This document shows positions 29,751-41,991 of a stretch of 64,000 nucleotides of DNA, one piece after another. The notes below the pieces were generated by a model that saw nothing but the letters and a program-made list of their open reading frames with translations, was not told the DNA's origin and ran no database searches. Origin of the DNA: Eremothecium cymbalariae DBVPG#7215 (lineage: Eukaryota; Ascomycota; Saccharomycetes; Saccharomycetales; Saccharomycetaceae). Every line of letters starts with the position of its first letter. Within the stretch, counting starts at the first letter, position 1. The stretch is from the NCBI RefSeq assembly GCF_000235365.1, contig NC_016449.1, positions 1 through 64,000 of the forward strand, read 5' to 3'. A program made the position numbers and the translations under genes.

Positions 29751-31257
29751 TTATACATACTGATACATTATGTACTCAGAGATCGCACATGATCTAATAA
29801 CGCAATACATTTCAGTAATAAAATCAGTGCATATCTTATCGTTTTTTCCTGCACTTGAAAGAATCTCCATTAAACTAATCATTTTACCGTTTTGTGCCCA
29901 AAGGTCAGTAATTCTACCCTGAACGAATCGGGATAGCTCTAGAAGAAGCGAGTAAACTTGATAAACTGCTTCTTCATCCGAACAACCTGATAATAGTCCA
30001 AATAGGCCACTTATTATGGAATCATTACCCAGCTTCCAGTCATACCATTGTGAGGCAAGCTTACGAAATGAAAGGAAAGTGGACTGTTTTACATAGCCAT
30101 CATTTAGGAAGAATGACTTTCTCCATTGGATGATGTCATCCAATTTAATCTCTTCTGGTTTTTCTTTGTGATCGAGAAACAAACTGGAGATTATGGCTTC
30201 ATGTTTAAACCGAATCATAGAATTCAAAAAGTAAAGTGCTTGCAACTTGGTAGTCCTATCACAAGAAACAAGGTCTCGCTGAACAGTGCAGATTAATTGA
30301 TTTACAAGCTCACTATCAGCGAATAAAATTGATACTAATTCTTTTTTGGGTGCATTATTGTAACTTGCAGTACTTTCTATAGCCGTGTTTCTGACTGATA
30401 GCTGAAATTCATCTGAGACAACTGCGTTGATGAAGTGTACAAGTAAGGTGTATGACATTTGTTTTTTCTCCTCATCATCAAGCTGAATATGAAAGTCTAA
30501 CATAGGTCTTAAACAATGTTTTACAAGCATACTCTTCAAAACTTCAAGAATCTCTTCCCTGGAAATCAAATTCGTTATTTCGCATAATGTTTTGCAACGC
30601 ATTGTAAACATGTTAATACTGGAAGATGTCAGTAGCTGCAAGCTAGATTGATATTCCTGCTGGATCATCTCCAAAGCTTCTGAAAATAAAGTTGGCAACC
30701 ATTTTAGAGCTATGGGACTTAGGTTGCCCATGATTATTAGCGTACCTAAGCATTGGTTGAGTACTTCCAACTCTTGCATTATTTGTCTCATGTTCAAAGA
30801 CGTAGAACATTTTCTCTGTCTTTCAAACCCCCGTCTACAAAATTCAAACAATGGCATTTTTTGGTTTGTTCCATCATTCAACCAGTATTCTGTCAATTCA
30901 GGGAATATCAACAAGTATTCATTCAAGCTATGAATGAGCGGAATCGTACTATTCTCAAGGGGGAACTTTACGGCCTCAAGGAACATTGTCACGTCGTTCG
31001 CCAAACTAGAAACCCAGTTTGTTTCAGCTCCAAATAAGTAGTACTTAGAAACTATAGGCTTAAACTTACATTCAAGCAGTCGAAATTTAGTTTCAATTGA
31101 ATCCCCAGAAGTAAGTTCGAGCTATAATTAAAAGGGGAATGCTGCTGTTAGCAAATCAACGTTTCTGTTGCACAATGCAGCAGTTCTGCGGCATTTCAAA
31201 CGTTAAGTGTATCAGATCCAAGGAACTTACCGGCTTGCCCTTATGTAGTGAGTTCAT
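29751..31257 (-). CDS. unidentified helical protein, two exons
   Basis: The main frame has no ATG at its conserved-looking start. A first exon of nine codons (31257-31231, MNSLHKGKP) joined by a 109-base intron (31230-31122; donor GTAAGT, branch TGCTAAC, acceptor AATTATAG) gives an in-frame 465-residue protein. It is almost entirely alpha-helical with leucine-rich repeating segments (LNQCLGTLIIMGNLSPIALK, then LLSGCSDEEAVYQVYSLLLE), suggesting an armadillo/HEAT-type fold. I do not recognise the family; an Hsm3/PSMD5-like proteasome chaperone is a guess I cannot support. An unspliced start at 30986 is the alternative. It lies between GEF1 and KAR4. Confidence 0.72.
31122..31230 (-). other. predicted intron near the 5' end of the unidentified helical gene
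   Basis: Donor GTAAGT, branch-like TGCTAAC and acceptor AATTATAG. Splicing keeps the frame open and supplies an ATG nine codons upstream, the usual position of introns in yeast genes. Confidence 0.68.
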
Positions 31258-31466
31258 GCCTGTCTTTCTTTTTCTGGAAGTGATGGTGGTAGCTCTTTGA
31301 AGCATATATGTTTTAACCTGAAACTAACATGAGGAAGGGTTATGGGACTTTATATAAAGCGCGGTTCCTTCACAAAGATAACACGAAAAATAATGTATAA
31401 GATGCTCTGTAAAGACAGAAATACGTCGTAAATATAAGTTGAAGATATAATCTCGACTCAACTGCG

Positions 31467-32435
31467 ATGGGTGTTTACGAAGATATGTATAGACAGCGAC
31501 AATCGAATGATGATATTAAGACCAAGAAGCATGTGTCATTCAAACCTAGTTCAAAATTCCACAGCAACAATTATGCGAACCATTACATTCATACAGATTC
31601 ATACCCTCAGTCGTATGTAAAGAATATTGAGAACACGGTGGAAGGGTACCCAAAGCTGCAAAAGTTATTCCAGTTAAAGGAGAAGCAGATTGCTAAGCAT
31701 GCAACAACACCGTTTGGATACCGCGTTGACATTGACGATATGGTCCCTACTTTGAATAGGTGGATTCAAAGGGATAAACTTGTATTTGACGTTGTAATGA
31801 TTGGTTGTCTAAGTGACAATCAGTTTATTTATCCTTTATTGACACAGCTGCCCATTAATAAATTGGTTTCTAAGCCTGGGTTCCTTTTTATTTGGGCTAG
31901 TGCTCAGAAGATTAACGAGCTGACCAAATTATTGAACAATGAAGGCTGGGCTAAGAAGTTTAGAAGGAGTGAGGAGTTTGTATTTGTACCTGTTAATAAG
32001 GACTCGCCGTTTTATCCTGGATTGGATCAGGATGACGAGCCGTTATTTGACAAAATGCAATGGCACTGTTGGATGTGCATTACGGGTACTGTAAGGAGAT
32101 CAACAGATGGTTATTTGATACATTGCAATGTTGACACAGACTTAGCGATTGAGACAGATGCCGCCCAAAACGGTGCAGTTCCCTCTCATGTGTATAAAGT
32201 TGCAGAGAATTTCTCGACAGCTACAAGAAGATTGCATATTATTCCTGCCAGGACTGGCAGTGAAAATCCTGTTAGACTAAGACCTGGCTGGGTTATAATG
32301 AGTCCTGATGTGATGCTAGATAACTTTGAGGCCAAGAGATATCGAGACGAAATCAGACAACTAGGCTCCAATCTGCCAATGGATAACGGTATTGAGTCAT
32401 TAAGACCGAAGAGTCCCATTCAAAAAAAGAACTAA
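31467..32435 (+). CDS. KAR4: MT-A70-family protein Kar4 (METTL14-like)
   Basis: A 322-residue protein of the MT-A70 methyltransferase family. The Rossmann-like core spans about residues 90-290 (TPFGYRVDIDDMVPTLNRWI, then LFIWASAQKINELTKLLNNE, then HCWMCITGTVRRSTDGYLIH). It lacks the DPPW catalytic motif, as expected for Kar4, which is a METTL14-type partner. In S. cerevisiae Kar4 is a karyogamy transcription factor acting with Ste12 and also a subunit of the mRNA m6A writer with Ime4 in meiosis. The ATG is at 31467. It precedes SPB1 as in S. cerevisiae, but a methyltransferase gene lies between them here. Confidence 0.93.
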   Translation: MGVYEDMYRQRQSNDDIKTKKHVSFKPSSKFHSNNYANHYIHTDSYPQSYVKNIENTVEGYPKLQKLFQLKEKQIAKHATTPFGYRVDIDDMVPTLNRWIQRDKLVFDVVMIGCLSDNQFIYPLLTQLPINKLVSKPGFLFIWASAQKINELTKLLNNEGWAKKFRRSEEFVFVPVNKDSPFYPGLDQDDEPLFDKMQWHCWMCITGTVRRSTDGYLIHCNVDTDLAIETDAAQNGAVPSHVYKVAENFSTATRRLHIIPARTGSENPVRLRPGWVIMSPDVMLDNFEAKRYRDEIRQLGSNLPMDNGIESLRPKSPIQKKN

Positions 32436-32605
32436 TAACAACAACCCTACGTAGAGCAGGAATAATCATATACTACATTGCATCGCTAAGAAAAGGTTAT
32501 CTAAAAAAAATACATGTTATCTATATATAACGTTCAACTATGGCACACACATACACAGTGAGCTATAAGGCTGCAAACTTCCGAATATAGGGGGAAACAA
32601 CTGAA

Positions 32606-34123
32606 CTACTTAAACCATTGTTGAACACCCTTCTTGATTGGCGTCAGCAACCCCTTCTGCTTAGAAACATAGTTAATTCTATGATACGCATTCAAATTCT
32701 TCCTTAGAACAATTTGATAACAAGTGGCAGAGCCCTGTCTAGAGATAATAGTAGAATACGCCAAGAAATATTCCCAAATTCTAAACCACTTTTTACCATA
32801 TTTACTAATCACAGCATCCTTATTACCCATCCAATTTCTGTACCATCTCCATAGAGTAGCAGAATAATGCACACCTAAATTGTCAACTGAAACAGTTTCA
32901 AACCCGGCACCCTCCAAGTTGGAAACGACAAAATCTAATGGGGTCGACGCGTCTGCACCAGGGAAAATATACTTGTTCATAAAAAGCCCCCAGATTAGAT
33001 CTTCATATTGCCATGGCTTTCTTAAACCTGCAATTTGAAGAAAAAATATCCCGTCGTCTTCCAAACTGTCATAAACCTGCTGCAAAAATGACTTGAATTT
33101 CCGAACACCAACGTGTTCGGCCATTTCTAAGCAAGTGATTTTATCATATTTCTTACCCTCGCTAGTGGCTAAAGGAGTATCTCTGTAATCACAACAAACA
33201 ATACGAGATTGCTCCTTCGAAATACCTTGTAGACGCAATTTGTCATTACCCCATTTGGTTTGGTTCCTACCCAAAGTGACCCCTGTAACCTTGGCTCCAT
33301 ACACCTTAGATGCATAAGTAGCAAAAGTACCCCAACCACAGCCTAAATCCAGTAAATGCTCCCCTGGAGCCAGATCGATCTTGTCACAAACGATCTTTAA
33401 CTTGTTATCCTGTAACTGTTCAAGGGATTCCTCAACATTGACATCTGAAATTACACCACTGGTATATATCATTCTTGGTCCCAAGAACCAGGAGTAAAAG
33501 TCATCACCACGGTCATAGTGGCCTCTAACTTGTTCCTCGTCCTGGGATCTTGTGTGCATGATGACCTCAGGGATCATACTAAATAAAAAGAATTTAAATA
33601 AAGACAGAGTGAACGAGAACTGCGCCCAGTCATGTCTATATTCCAGTGCCTCCAATGCATCCCCATTGAAGGATACTTTACCTGCAAAGTACAATTCGTG
33701 GAAAGTCTCCATAGGGATCTTTTTACCATGATACTTCTCAGCAAGTTTATCGTCATGGAACGTCAAATAGCTTTCGAGTGCCTTGCCAGGAAGTTTGCAT
33801 TTTTCATTTAAACGAGGAGAAAACGTCGAAGCAACAGTCCAATACGAAATTACAATTGGTAGGGCCAATACCAAAGCTGTCGATATCAATACATATAAAC
33901 CACCGCCAAGACGCCTCGTGATATACAGAGGAATACCGGCAAGTAGAAACAGTAGGCCAAAGTTGGAAAAATGTTTTGAAGATGGACCCTCGCCAGGCCA
34001 TGGCGCGTTCTTAATCGCAGGTGAATCGGTAGTTAGCACGCCATACTCACTATTAGCAGCCTCCTGCTTCGCCGCAACAGGTGTTTCAATGAACTGAATG
34101 GTATCAAAAGAATACTCAGACAT
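32606..34123 (-). CDS. MTS1: sphingolipid C9-methyltransferase
   Basis: A 505-residue membrane-bound SAM methyltransferase of the cyclopropane-fatty-acid-synthase family. Two hydrophobic segments lie near residues 45-100 (LLFLLAGIPLYITRRL, then LYVLISTALVLALPIVISYW), as in fungal glucosylceramide C9-methyltransferases. The SAM site is LLDLGCGWGTFATYASKVYG followed by VTGVTLGRNQ. GPRMIYTSGVI and ITCLEMAEHVGVRKF are family motifs. The enzyme adds the C9 methyl branch to the sphingoid base of glucosylceramide in the ER. S. cerevisiae lacks it, while Kluyveromyces, Lachancea and filamentous fungi have it. It sits between KAR4 and SPB1, directly adjacent in S. cerevisiae, suggesting loss in that lineage. 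Confidence 0.92.
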   Translation of the reverse strand: MSEYSFDTIQFIETPVAAKQEAANSEYGVLTTDSPAIKNAPWPGEGPSSKHFSNFGLLFLLAGIPLYITRRLGGGLYVLISTALVLALPIVISYWTVASTFSPRLNEKCKLPGKALESYLTFHDDKLAEKYHGKKIPMETFHELYFAGKVSFNGDALEALEYRHDWAQFSFTLSLFKFFLFSMIPEVIMHTRSQDEEQVRGHYDRGDDFYSWFLGPRMIYTSGVISDVNVEESLEQLQDNKLKIVCDKIDLAPGEHLLDLGCGWGTFATYASKVYGAKVTGVTLGRNQTKWGNDKLRLQGISKEQSRIVCCDYRDTPLATSEGKKYDKITCLEMAEHVGVRKFKSFLQQVYDSLEDDGIFFLQIAGLRKPWQYEDLIWGLFMNKYIFPGADASTPLDFVVSNLEGAGFETVSVDNLGVHYSATLWRWYRNWMGNKDAVISKYGKKWFRIWEYFLAYSTIISRQGSATCYQIVLRKNLNAYHRINYVSKQKGLLTPIKKGVQQWFK

Positions 34124-34396
34124 CCCAAAATCCTCCTGAGTAGTTGATTGATATCAGATCGATTTAAAACTCAACTGTAAGTTGTAGAAGAGATGTAAAA
34201 GACCTATTGTACGTTAATATTTGGGGAAACCCTCCAGATAACAATCTACGACGAATATATATACAATCTTAAAAGCAAAAAAGCCAAATGAAGACGAATT
34301 TTGATTTGAAACTTGCGAATATGCATCCAGTGAAATGCTGGAGACGGAAGTGTACAGGTGTTCAGTCTGTCACTCTAGTGCGGGTAACCTTTGTAG

Positions 34397-34442
34397 AAAA
34401 TTTTCTTTTATAATAATTAGAAATGAGATGAGATGAGATGAG
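34397..34442 (+). promoter_or_regulatory. RRPE and repeated PAC motif upstream of SPB1
   Basis: AAAATTTT (34397-34404) followed by overlapping GATGAG units (about 34424-34442), 97-142 bases ahead of SPB1. This is the ribosome-biogenesis promoter pair, fitting an rRNA methyltransferase. Confidence 0.7.
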
Positions 34443-34538
34443 GTTGATAATAAACATCTTGTCTCTATTTGGATTTGAAAAGGTTCAGAGCAGTCTATAT
34501 TCTACTTAATAATAAGTGGTGTTTCTTTGTGATCCATC

Positions 34539-37033
34539 ATGGGTAAGACTCAGAAAAAGAATAGTAAGGGTCGTTTAGATAGATATTATTATCTAGCTAA
34601 AGAGAAAGGTTATCGTGCTCGTTCTTCCTTCAAAGTTATCCAAATCAATGAGAAATATGGCCACTTTTTGGAAAAGTCTAAGGTAGTGATTGATTTGTGT
34701 GCTGCTCCTGGGTCTTGGTGTCAAGTTGCTGCTAACTTGTGTCCTGTGAATTCATTGATTATAGGTGTTGATATTGTTCCTATGAAGCCTATGACCAATG
34801 TTATTACATTTCAGAGTGACATTACCACGGAGGATTGTAGATCCAAGCTGAGAGGGTATATGAAAACATGGAAGGCAGACACTGTGTTACATGATGGTGC
34901 TCCGAATGTGGGTTTGAGTTGGGTGCAGGATGCGTTTACACAGTCCCATTTGACGTTACAAGCGTTAAAGCTTGCAGTTGAAAATTTGGTTGTCGGGGGT
35001 ACTTTTGTAACCAAGGTTTTCAGGTCTAAGGATTATAACAAGCTAATTTGGGTGTTCCAACAGTTGTTTGAGAAAGTAGAGGCTACTAAGCCACCTGCCT
35101 CTAGAAATGTATCTGCTGAAATCTTTGTGGTATGCAAAGGATTTAAGGCTCCAAAGAAGTTGGATCCGAGGTTGTTGGATCCAAAGGAGGTTTTTGAAGA
35201 ACTACCCGATGGTCCTCAGAATATGCAGGCTAAGGTATATAATCCTGAGAAAAAAGTAAGGAAGAGAGATGGGTATAAGGAGAACGATTACTTGTTATAC
35301 CATGAGGCTCCAATCATGGATTTCGTGAAGGTGGAAGACCCGATACAGATGCTTGGAGAGTTAAACAGATTTACTATTGACAAGGAAGATAATGAATGGA
35401 AGATACTGAAAACACTAAAACAAACGACAACTGAATTTAAGGCTTGTATTGAGGACTTAAAGGTGTTGGGTAGAAAGGATTTTAAGATGCTCTTAAGATG
35501 GAGGAAGGCAGCAAGAGAACTCCTTGGCTTGGATAAAGAAGAAGAAAATCCTGAGGTAGAGACTGTACCACTGACTGAGGAAGAGCAGATTGAGAAAGAA
35601 TTACAAGATATGCAGGACAAACAGAGGTTGATGAAAAAACGTGAGAAGAGGAAACAGAACGAGATGAAACAAAAGGAGATCACTAGGATGCAGATGCAGA
35701 TGCAAACACCCACGGATATTGGTATCGAAGCAGCTAACCTAGGACGCGAGTCTTTGTTTAACCTCAAGCAGGCAGAGAAGACTGGTATACTTGACAAGCT
35801 AGCAAAAGGTAAAAAGCGCATGGTTTTTACCCGAGAAGAACTTGCGGAGGATAATGACATCCAGATCGATGTAGATGGTCCACTACTTGACCGTGATGAG
35901 TACGCTGAGGCGGATGACATCGAATCGCAGCTTGATTTCATGTATAATCAGTATAAGGAAAGGAAAGCCGAAAGAGATGCTAAATTCAGGGCACAACAGG
36001 CTCGTGGCGGTGATGATGACGCTTGGGATGGTTTTGATGATGCGGCAAAGAGTAGTGATAATGATGAGGATGCATCTGCCAAGGACTACATAGAAGAAGA
36101 TGACGACGATTTATCCGATTCAGACGGCGATGAGGCAATCAATTCATTGATAGCCCGGGCTAAAGAACAGAAAGGAGGCGTTAAATTGTCAGCCAAGGCT
36201 CGTGCATTGTTTAGCAACCCCATTTTCGATGATATCGAAGCTGACTTGCCAGCAAACACTAACCTTTCGGGTAGCACTGCCAACAGTACAGACTTGACTA
36301 GTAGTAAAATCAGTGTAATTAACAAAAGATCTGCCGAGAGTTCTGAATCTGATGTTAGCGATAGCGAGAGTGATAGCGACTTTGAAATCGTTACTAATGA
36401 AGAAGTTCATTCCGACCAATACGATTCCGATGAAGAAGATAATTTGTCACAAAAGGAAAAGTATTCTAAAGACATTGATATTGCAACTGTTGAGGCAATG
36501 ACCTTAGCTCATCAGTTAGCATTAGGCCAGAAGTCTAAACATGATTTGATTGACCAGGGTTTCAATAGATACTCCTTCCGTGACGTCGATAACTTACCAG
36601 AGTGGTTCTTAGAAGAAGAAAAGAGACATTCAAAGATCAATAAGCCAATTACTAAAGAAGCTGCCATGGCAATCAAGGAGAAGATGAAGGCTTTGAATGC
36701 GAGACCAATAAAGAAAGTTGCTGAAGCGAAAGCCAGAAAGAAGATGCGTGCGTTAGCGCGTTTAGAAAGGTTAAAAAGAAAGCTGGTCTAATCAATGATG
36801 ATACTGATAAATCCGAGAAGGACAAAGCAGAAGAGATTGCGAAGTTGATGAAGAAAGTTACCAAGAAAACCAAACAGAAACCCAAAGTTACTGTGGTGGT
36901 TGCTTCAGGTAAGAACAAGGGTTTATCTGGTAGACCTAAGGGTATCAAGGGTAAATATAAAATGGTTGATGGTGTTTTAAAGAACGAGCAGAGAGCACTG
37001 AAGAGAATTGCAAAAAAGCATCGCAAAAAATAG
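34539..37033 (+). CDS. SPB1: rRNA 2'-O-methyltransferase Spb1, with a frame break near the C-terminus
   Basis: An FtsJ-type methyltransferase that modifies 27S pre-rRNA in the nucleolus. The N-terminal domain has the SAM site [30 protein letters not shown] and [12 protein letters not shown]; a long acidic and coiled central region and the Spb1 C-terminal domain ([20 protein letters not shown]) follow. The first frame stops at 36791 after about 750 residues. The conserved tail ([19 protein letters not shown], then [20 protein letters not shown], ending KKHRKK at 37033) continues in the -1 frame. The break falls at a run of five A at 36773-36777. One missing base there would explain it. The conserved tail argues against a decayed gene. 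Confidence 0.93.
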
Positions 37034-37204
37034 TCAGTGGTTTTATGTTTCATAACCTCAAGGATGCTGTAATAATATATATGCACAGTAGTAAGTAGTA
37101 AAACCTGCTCTCAGAGTAAAATGCATACAATATATATATTCACATAACTGTATATATTATTTGTTTTTGCAATATAAGAACATCAAGCAAGCAAGGCTCT
37201 GCAT

Positions 37205-38488
37205 CTAGTTATGATAAGGTTTTTTGAAAAGGACCAAAAACAAATACAAGATGGAACCAATTAGGCAAATTACCGTTGTATACTGAATTAATGAAAATGA
37301 TTCCGTATTTGCTCTTGGGATAGAGACAGGAATTTTGGTATTATTCAGGTGATTAAACTTTGTGTCTGGGGTAAAATACACCTCAAACCCCAAATTCTTT
37401 GAATAGAATGGATTTGCTGAAACATTAATAGAGTCCGTATCACAAGCCTCGAACACATAGGGGTATATAAAAACAGTGTTCTGGCCACCCCCTTTTTCTG
37501 GTGAGACGTACCTTGAGTGTAACTTGATTGTATTAACTTTTCCAGGGACCAGTGTATAAACAACCTCAGAGCCCCAAGTGTCCAATTTATAACTTGGCTG
37601 TTCTAGATCATCTTCCCCAAATAGTAGAGTTGGTGGTTGTTGAAATTTGTCAACAAATATTTCCACAGGCAAATTGATAAAAGCATAATACTTGCACTTG
37701 GGTTCATGTGCCGTAGAAGCAGACAAATCAATATTTACTGTTGGATGCATGCCAGTTGTTTCCTCTAGGACAATAGGAACATGCTCTCGAGCCTCTTTCG
37801 AATGGGCAATTTCGTAAAAAAGATAGGTCTTCTCACAAGTATCTATCAGACCTGAACCGTCTTCTAGCCAGGAGCAGCGAACCCCTGATAAGTGTACATC
37901 TTCCAAGTCAGATATTTCAGGATAGAAGAGTCCACCCTCCAACTTAAAATCATTGTTGTCCACATTTTTATCGCTGCTTGCATAATCTAAAGAAGAAAAA
38001 GATATAGTCTGATTCGCAGCCAAAGTACAGTACTCGTCCACTCTTAACTCCTTGTCCATGATTAGATCGTAATCACACTCGGACCACTTTAAGGACTCCA
38101 TTATGAACGAATATCCTTCCCCCAACCATGATCTCACAGCATCCAGTTCAAACTTCGCAGAATGAAATGTTCTCTGTAAAGGCGTGGTAACGTAATAAGA
38201 AGGCACTGAGCCCATTTCGTCACCGCTTACATAGATGTTGAATCCATTAAGTAGCTGAGGTGATATTTCGCTAGCAGTATCGCTGTTTAAGTGATTCCAC
38301 GTAATCCTTACCACATTGCCCGTCGTATTACCCCCCTCTGACCTCACATATCTTGTTCTCGATTGCACTAACTCCCCTCCAGCCCCCGTACCACGTACCG
38401 TGATATGCGTTTCATTGCGATCTGCCTGTTCAGCCCAAAGTTCCGCAGATTTGAACAAAACTGTCTTCCGGACCTTCATACTGACCAT
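37205..38488 (-). CDS. PBN1: GPI mannosyltransferase I subunit Pbn1 (PIG-X homologue)
   Basis: A 427-residue ER protein. Most of the chain is lumenal-type sequence with many N-glycosylation sequons (NET, NTT, NQT). The PIG-X domain is at about residues 200-370 (YYAFINLPVEIFVDKFQQPP, then HSRYVSPEKGGGQNTVFIYP), and a single hydrophobic anchor near the end (VICLIGSILYLFLVLF) precedes the basic tail KKPYHN. Pbn1 works with Gpi14 to add the first mannose to GPI precursors and also acts in ER folding. Length compares with 416 residues in S. cerevisiae. It follows SPB1 tail to tail, as YCL052C does. Confidence 0.92.
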   Translation of the reverse strand: MVSMKVRKTVLFKSAELWAEQADRNETHITVRGTGAGGELVQSRTRYVRSEGGNTTGNVVRITWNHLNSDTASEISPQLLNGFNIYVSGDEMGSVPSYYVTTPLQRTFHSAKFELDAVRSWLGEGYSFIMESLKWSECDYDLIMDKELRVDEYCTLAANQTISFSSLDYASSDKNVDNNDFKLEGGLFYPEISDLEDVHLSGVRCSWLEDGSGLIDTCEKTYLFYEIAHSKEAREHVPIVLEETTGMHPTVNIDLSASTAHEPKCKYYAFINLPVEIFVDKFQQPPTLLFGEDDLEQPSYKLDTWGSEVVYTLVPGKVNTIKLHSRYVSPEKGGGQNTVFIYPYVFEACDTDSINVSANPFYSKNLGFEVYFTPDTKFNHLNNTKIPVSIPRANTESFSLIQYTTVICLIGSILYLFLVLFKKPYHN

Positions 38489-39572
38489 TTTAGAAACCTT
38501 TAAAAAAGTGAACCAGTCTTCTACCCTCTACCCTCTAGAGCCCTCCCAGATTCTAAAACTTACACAATGATAAAGACCCCTCTCGCACATACATAATAAC
38601 GCTTGCAACCCAAACCCTTCAAAAAACTCTCATATTTCCGTTTTTCATCTAGACGTAATATAAGAAAACTTCTAATTCGCGACACCAGATTCCTCGAGCC
38701 CAGAAAGGCGGAATTTCTAAAAAACGTACATTCTTCATAGTTACAGTTATGGCTAAACTTGCACTGCGTTCTGATCCGCTTCTGAAGCCATTAGCAAAAC
38801 AACAAAGCAGAGACGTATTAAAGGGAGCTGAGCTGTTAATGCAAGATTCTCTCCATGTAACTCCCCCCAAAAAATGGATATTATTGCCATCTTAAGCCTT
38901 TAGGGCGATGGTTACTTACAACGTGTATATTATCTTCTATATATAGTAAATGCTTCATAATGGGAATTGTATAATGACAATTTATGTCTCCATAGGACGC
39001 CTATCAAATAGGCTCGAGCCAAATACCTTCATTATATAACATAATCAATATTTGCCTGTCATTTTACCGCAAGATCTCTCTTTTACTTAAGATCTTAACC
39101 CTCTTCACCAAATGGTTTGTATTACCAAAGCTATCATTTCTTATTTAGGAAAAAATTAGCCTCGACAAGCATTAGACCAGGGGATTGAAATTTTTTACAC
39201 ACGTAAGTGTTACATCCAATTGCAAGAAAAGTGCTCATAGTTCTCGAACAGGTTTATTATATATTAGCTGAAGAGTAGTTCAGGGTTGTTTATATACCGA
39301 GGACAAGTTAAATTGTTTTTTGGTCGTTGCTGCTGTTCTTGTTGCAATTGCTGCTGGTGAACTAGTCAGTTATCTGGAAGGTTGTGAGTGGTGGAGTTTT
39401 TTACAAGAAGAATCTCTATATTAGGTGGTTTTATTTAGAGAGGTAGATAAGGTCTGCTAGTTTCATTTCCGTTTAATTGTGAAGAGGAGAGTTCTTTGAA
39501 GTTGTACAAGTTGTGAATTCAAAATCCAGATATTATAATAGTAGTTATTTTGTTTTTGTTGGTTAGGCAGGT
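38489..39572. other. intergenic region PBN1-LRE1
   Basis: Long divergent promoter region. A short open frame at 38749-38895 is listed separately. The rest shows no recognisable feature. Confidence 0.5.
38749..38895 (+). CDS. possible 48-residue small protein
   Basis: A short ATG-initiated frame reading MAKLALRSDPLLKPLAKQQS and ending PPKKWILLPS. Its composition is protein-like rather than low complexity, and the N-terminus is basic and amphipathic, a possible mitochondrial signal. I know no homologue, and chance is quite possible at this length. Confidence 0.25.
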   Translation: MAKLALRSDPLLKPLAKQQSRDVLKGAELLMQDSLHVTPPKKWILLPS

Positions 39573-40679
<1,107 letters not shown>

Positions 40680-40692
40680 TGGCGATGACGGT

Positions 40693-40724
<32 letters not shown>

Positions 40725-41991
40725 CGATGACGATGACGACGATGACGATACGATTGCTGAACTGTAGTCTTGGCTTAAACAAGCAGTAATGAAAATGGAG
40801 ATACCTGTAGAGTTATGGACGAAGAACAATATTTTAGAAACTGCAAGCCAAACCGCAGTTAGTTCCATAGTCAAAATGTGTTACCAGTTATTTCAATTTC
40901 GAAAAGAGGTAGCTGTTTAACTGCACAGTTATTTGAGACATGATTGCAACCTGGCCATCTCATGATAGCGAAGGAACATACTCCACTTTTTACTACTTCT
41001 AGGAGCATAGTTTATGCTGTTTTTCGAAGTTATTCTGCTACAGTGTGATTCAAAGACTTTACTGTAATTTCATTTCTATTATTACCATTGTCCTTATGCG
41101 TGGCAGCGCGTGATTGCACGTCATTAAACTACAGTCCCTATGAAGCACTGAAGTTACGAGCTCTCACAATTGCTGAAATATTGAATGGCAATGCCGCATA
41201 GTATTTGGAAGTTAAAAACCTTTTGTTTTGATTTAGTTAAGTGAAAGGACGAGACGTTACGGGTGTTACAATCTTAAGAAGTACCGAAGGGCTTAAGAAG
41301 GCAAATTACAACACTTAATTAATATGACTGGTAATCTAAAATATATTTGTCATGTGGTAACTCCATGATTTTGGATGATGGTACTAAGCATCTGCCGCAT
41401 TCCGCTGTATATAAGCTGTTGGCCCAAATCTATTGGTCACATAGAAGTTAAGTAACTTGCATACTTTAATCAACTTTAATATATTTGGGGGCATTACTGA
41501 TAATAAAGAAAGTAGATACCCTTTTTCAAATCAGATAATCGGATGCGATTGGAAAGGATATTTTTGTCTGAAGCTAATGGAACCGAGCTTTCTGATGCTG
41601 GTTTACGTCATATAATTATAAATTGAGTAACTAATTGTCCCCGATTTCACGGATCCATTCGTCCCCATTCTCAAGTGACAACCTGGCTCAAAGCAACCTT
41701 GGATGACAACGTCTTTTTTTTAATGGTGCTACATATAGGTGGCAGCTCTCTCTATTCTATGTCACGAAGGTGAGTGAAGCTTGCCTCTGCCGTCTTATAC
41801 ATATCATAAGTAATACTCCTAGTAGAAACATTGATAAATCATCCTGTAGAAGCATGTAGGCTTAAGTCGCCCTTATAAATATAATGACAGCCACTTGTGC
41901 TGATCAAAAGAATTTTTGTCTTAAAATAAACCTGCTATTGCGTTGCAAAGTTGTCAACCCTGGGCCGGATATTTTTCTCATCAATTCGTCA
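40680..41991. other. intergenic region LRE1-QCR7
   Basis: Starts with a GATGAC-type repeat (about 40678-40748) whose frame encodes an aspartate run. After one TAG comes an open stretch reading SWLKQAVMKMEIPVELW to a stop at 40918-40920. It looks protein-like but has no start of its own before internal ATGs. The remaining kilobase shows nothing recognisable. Confidence 0.5.
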
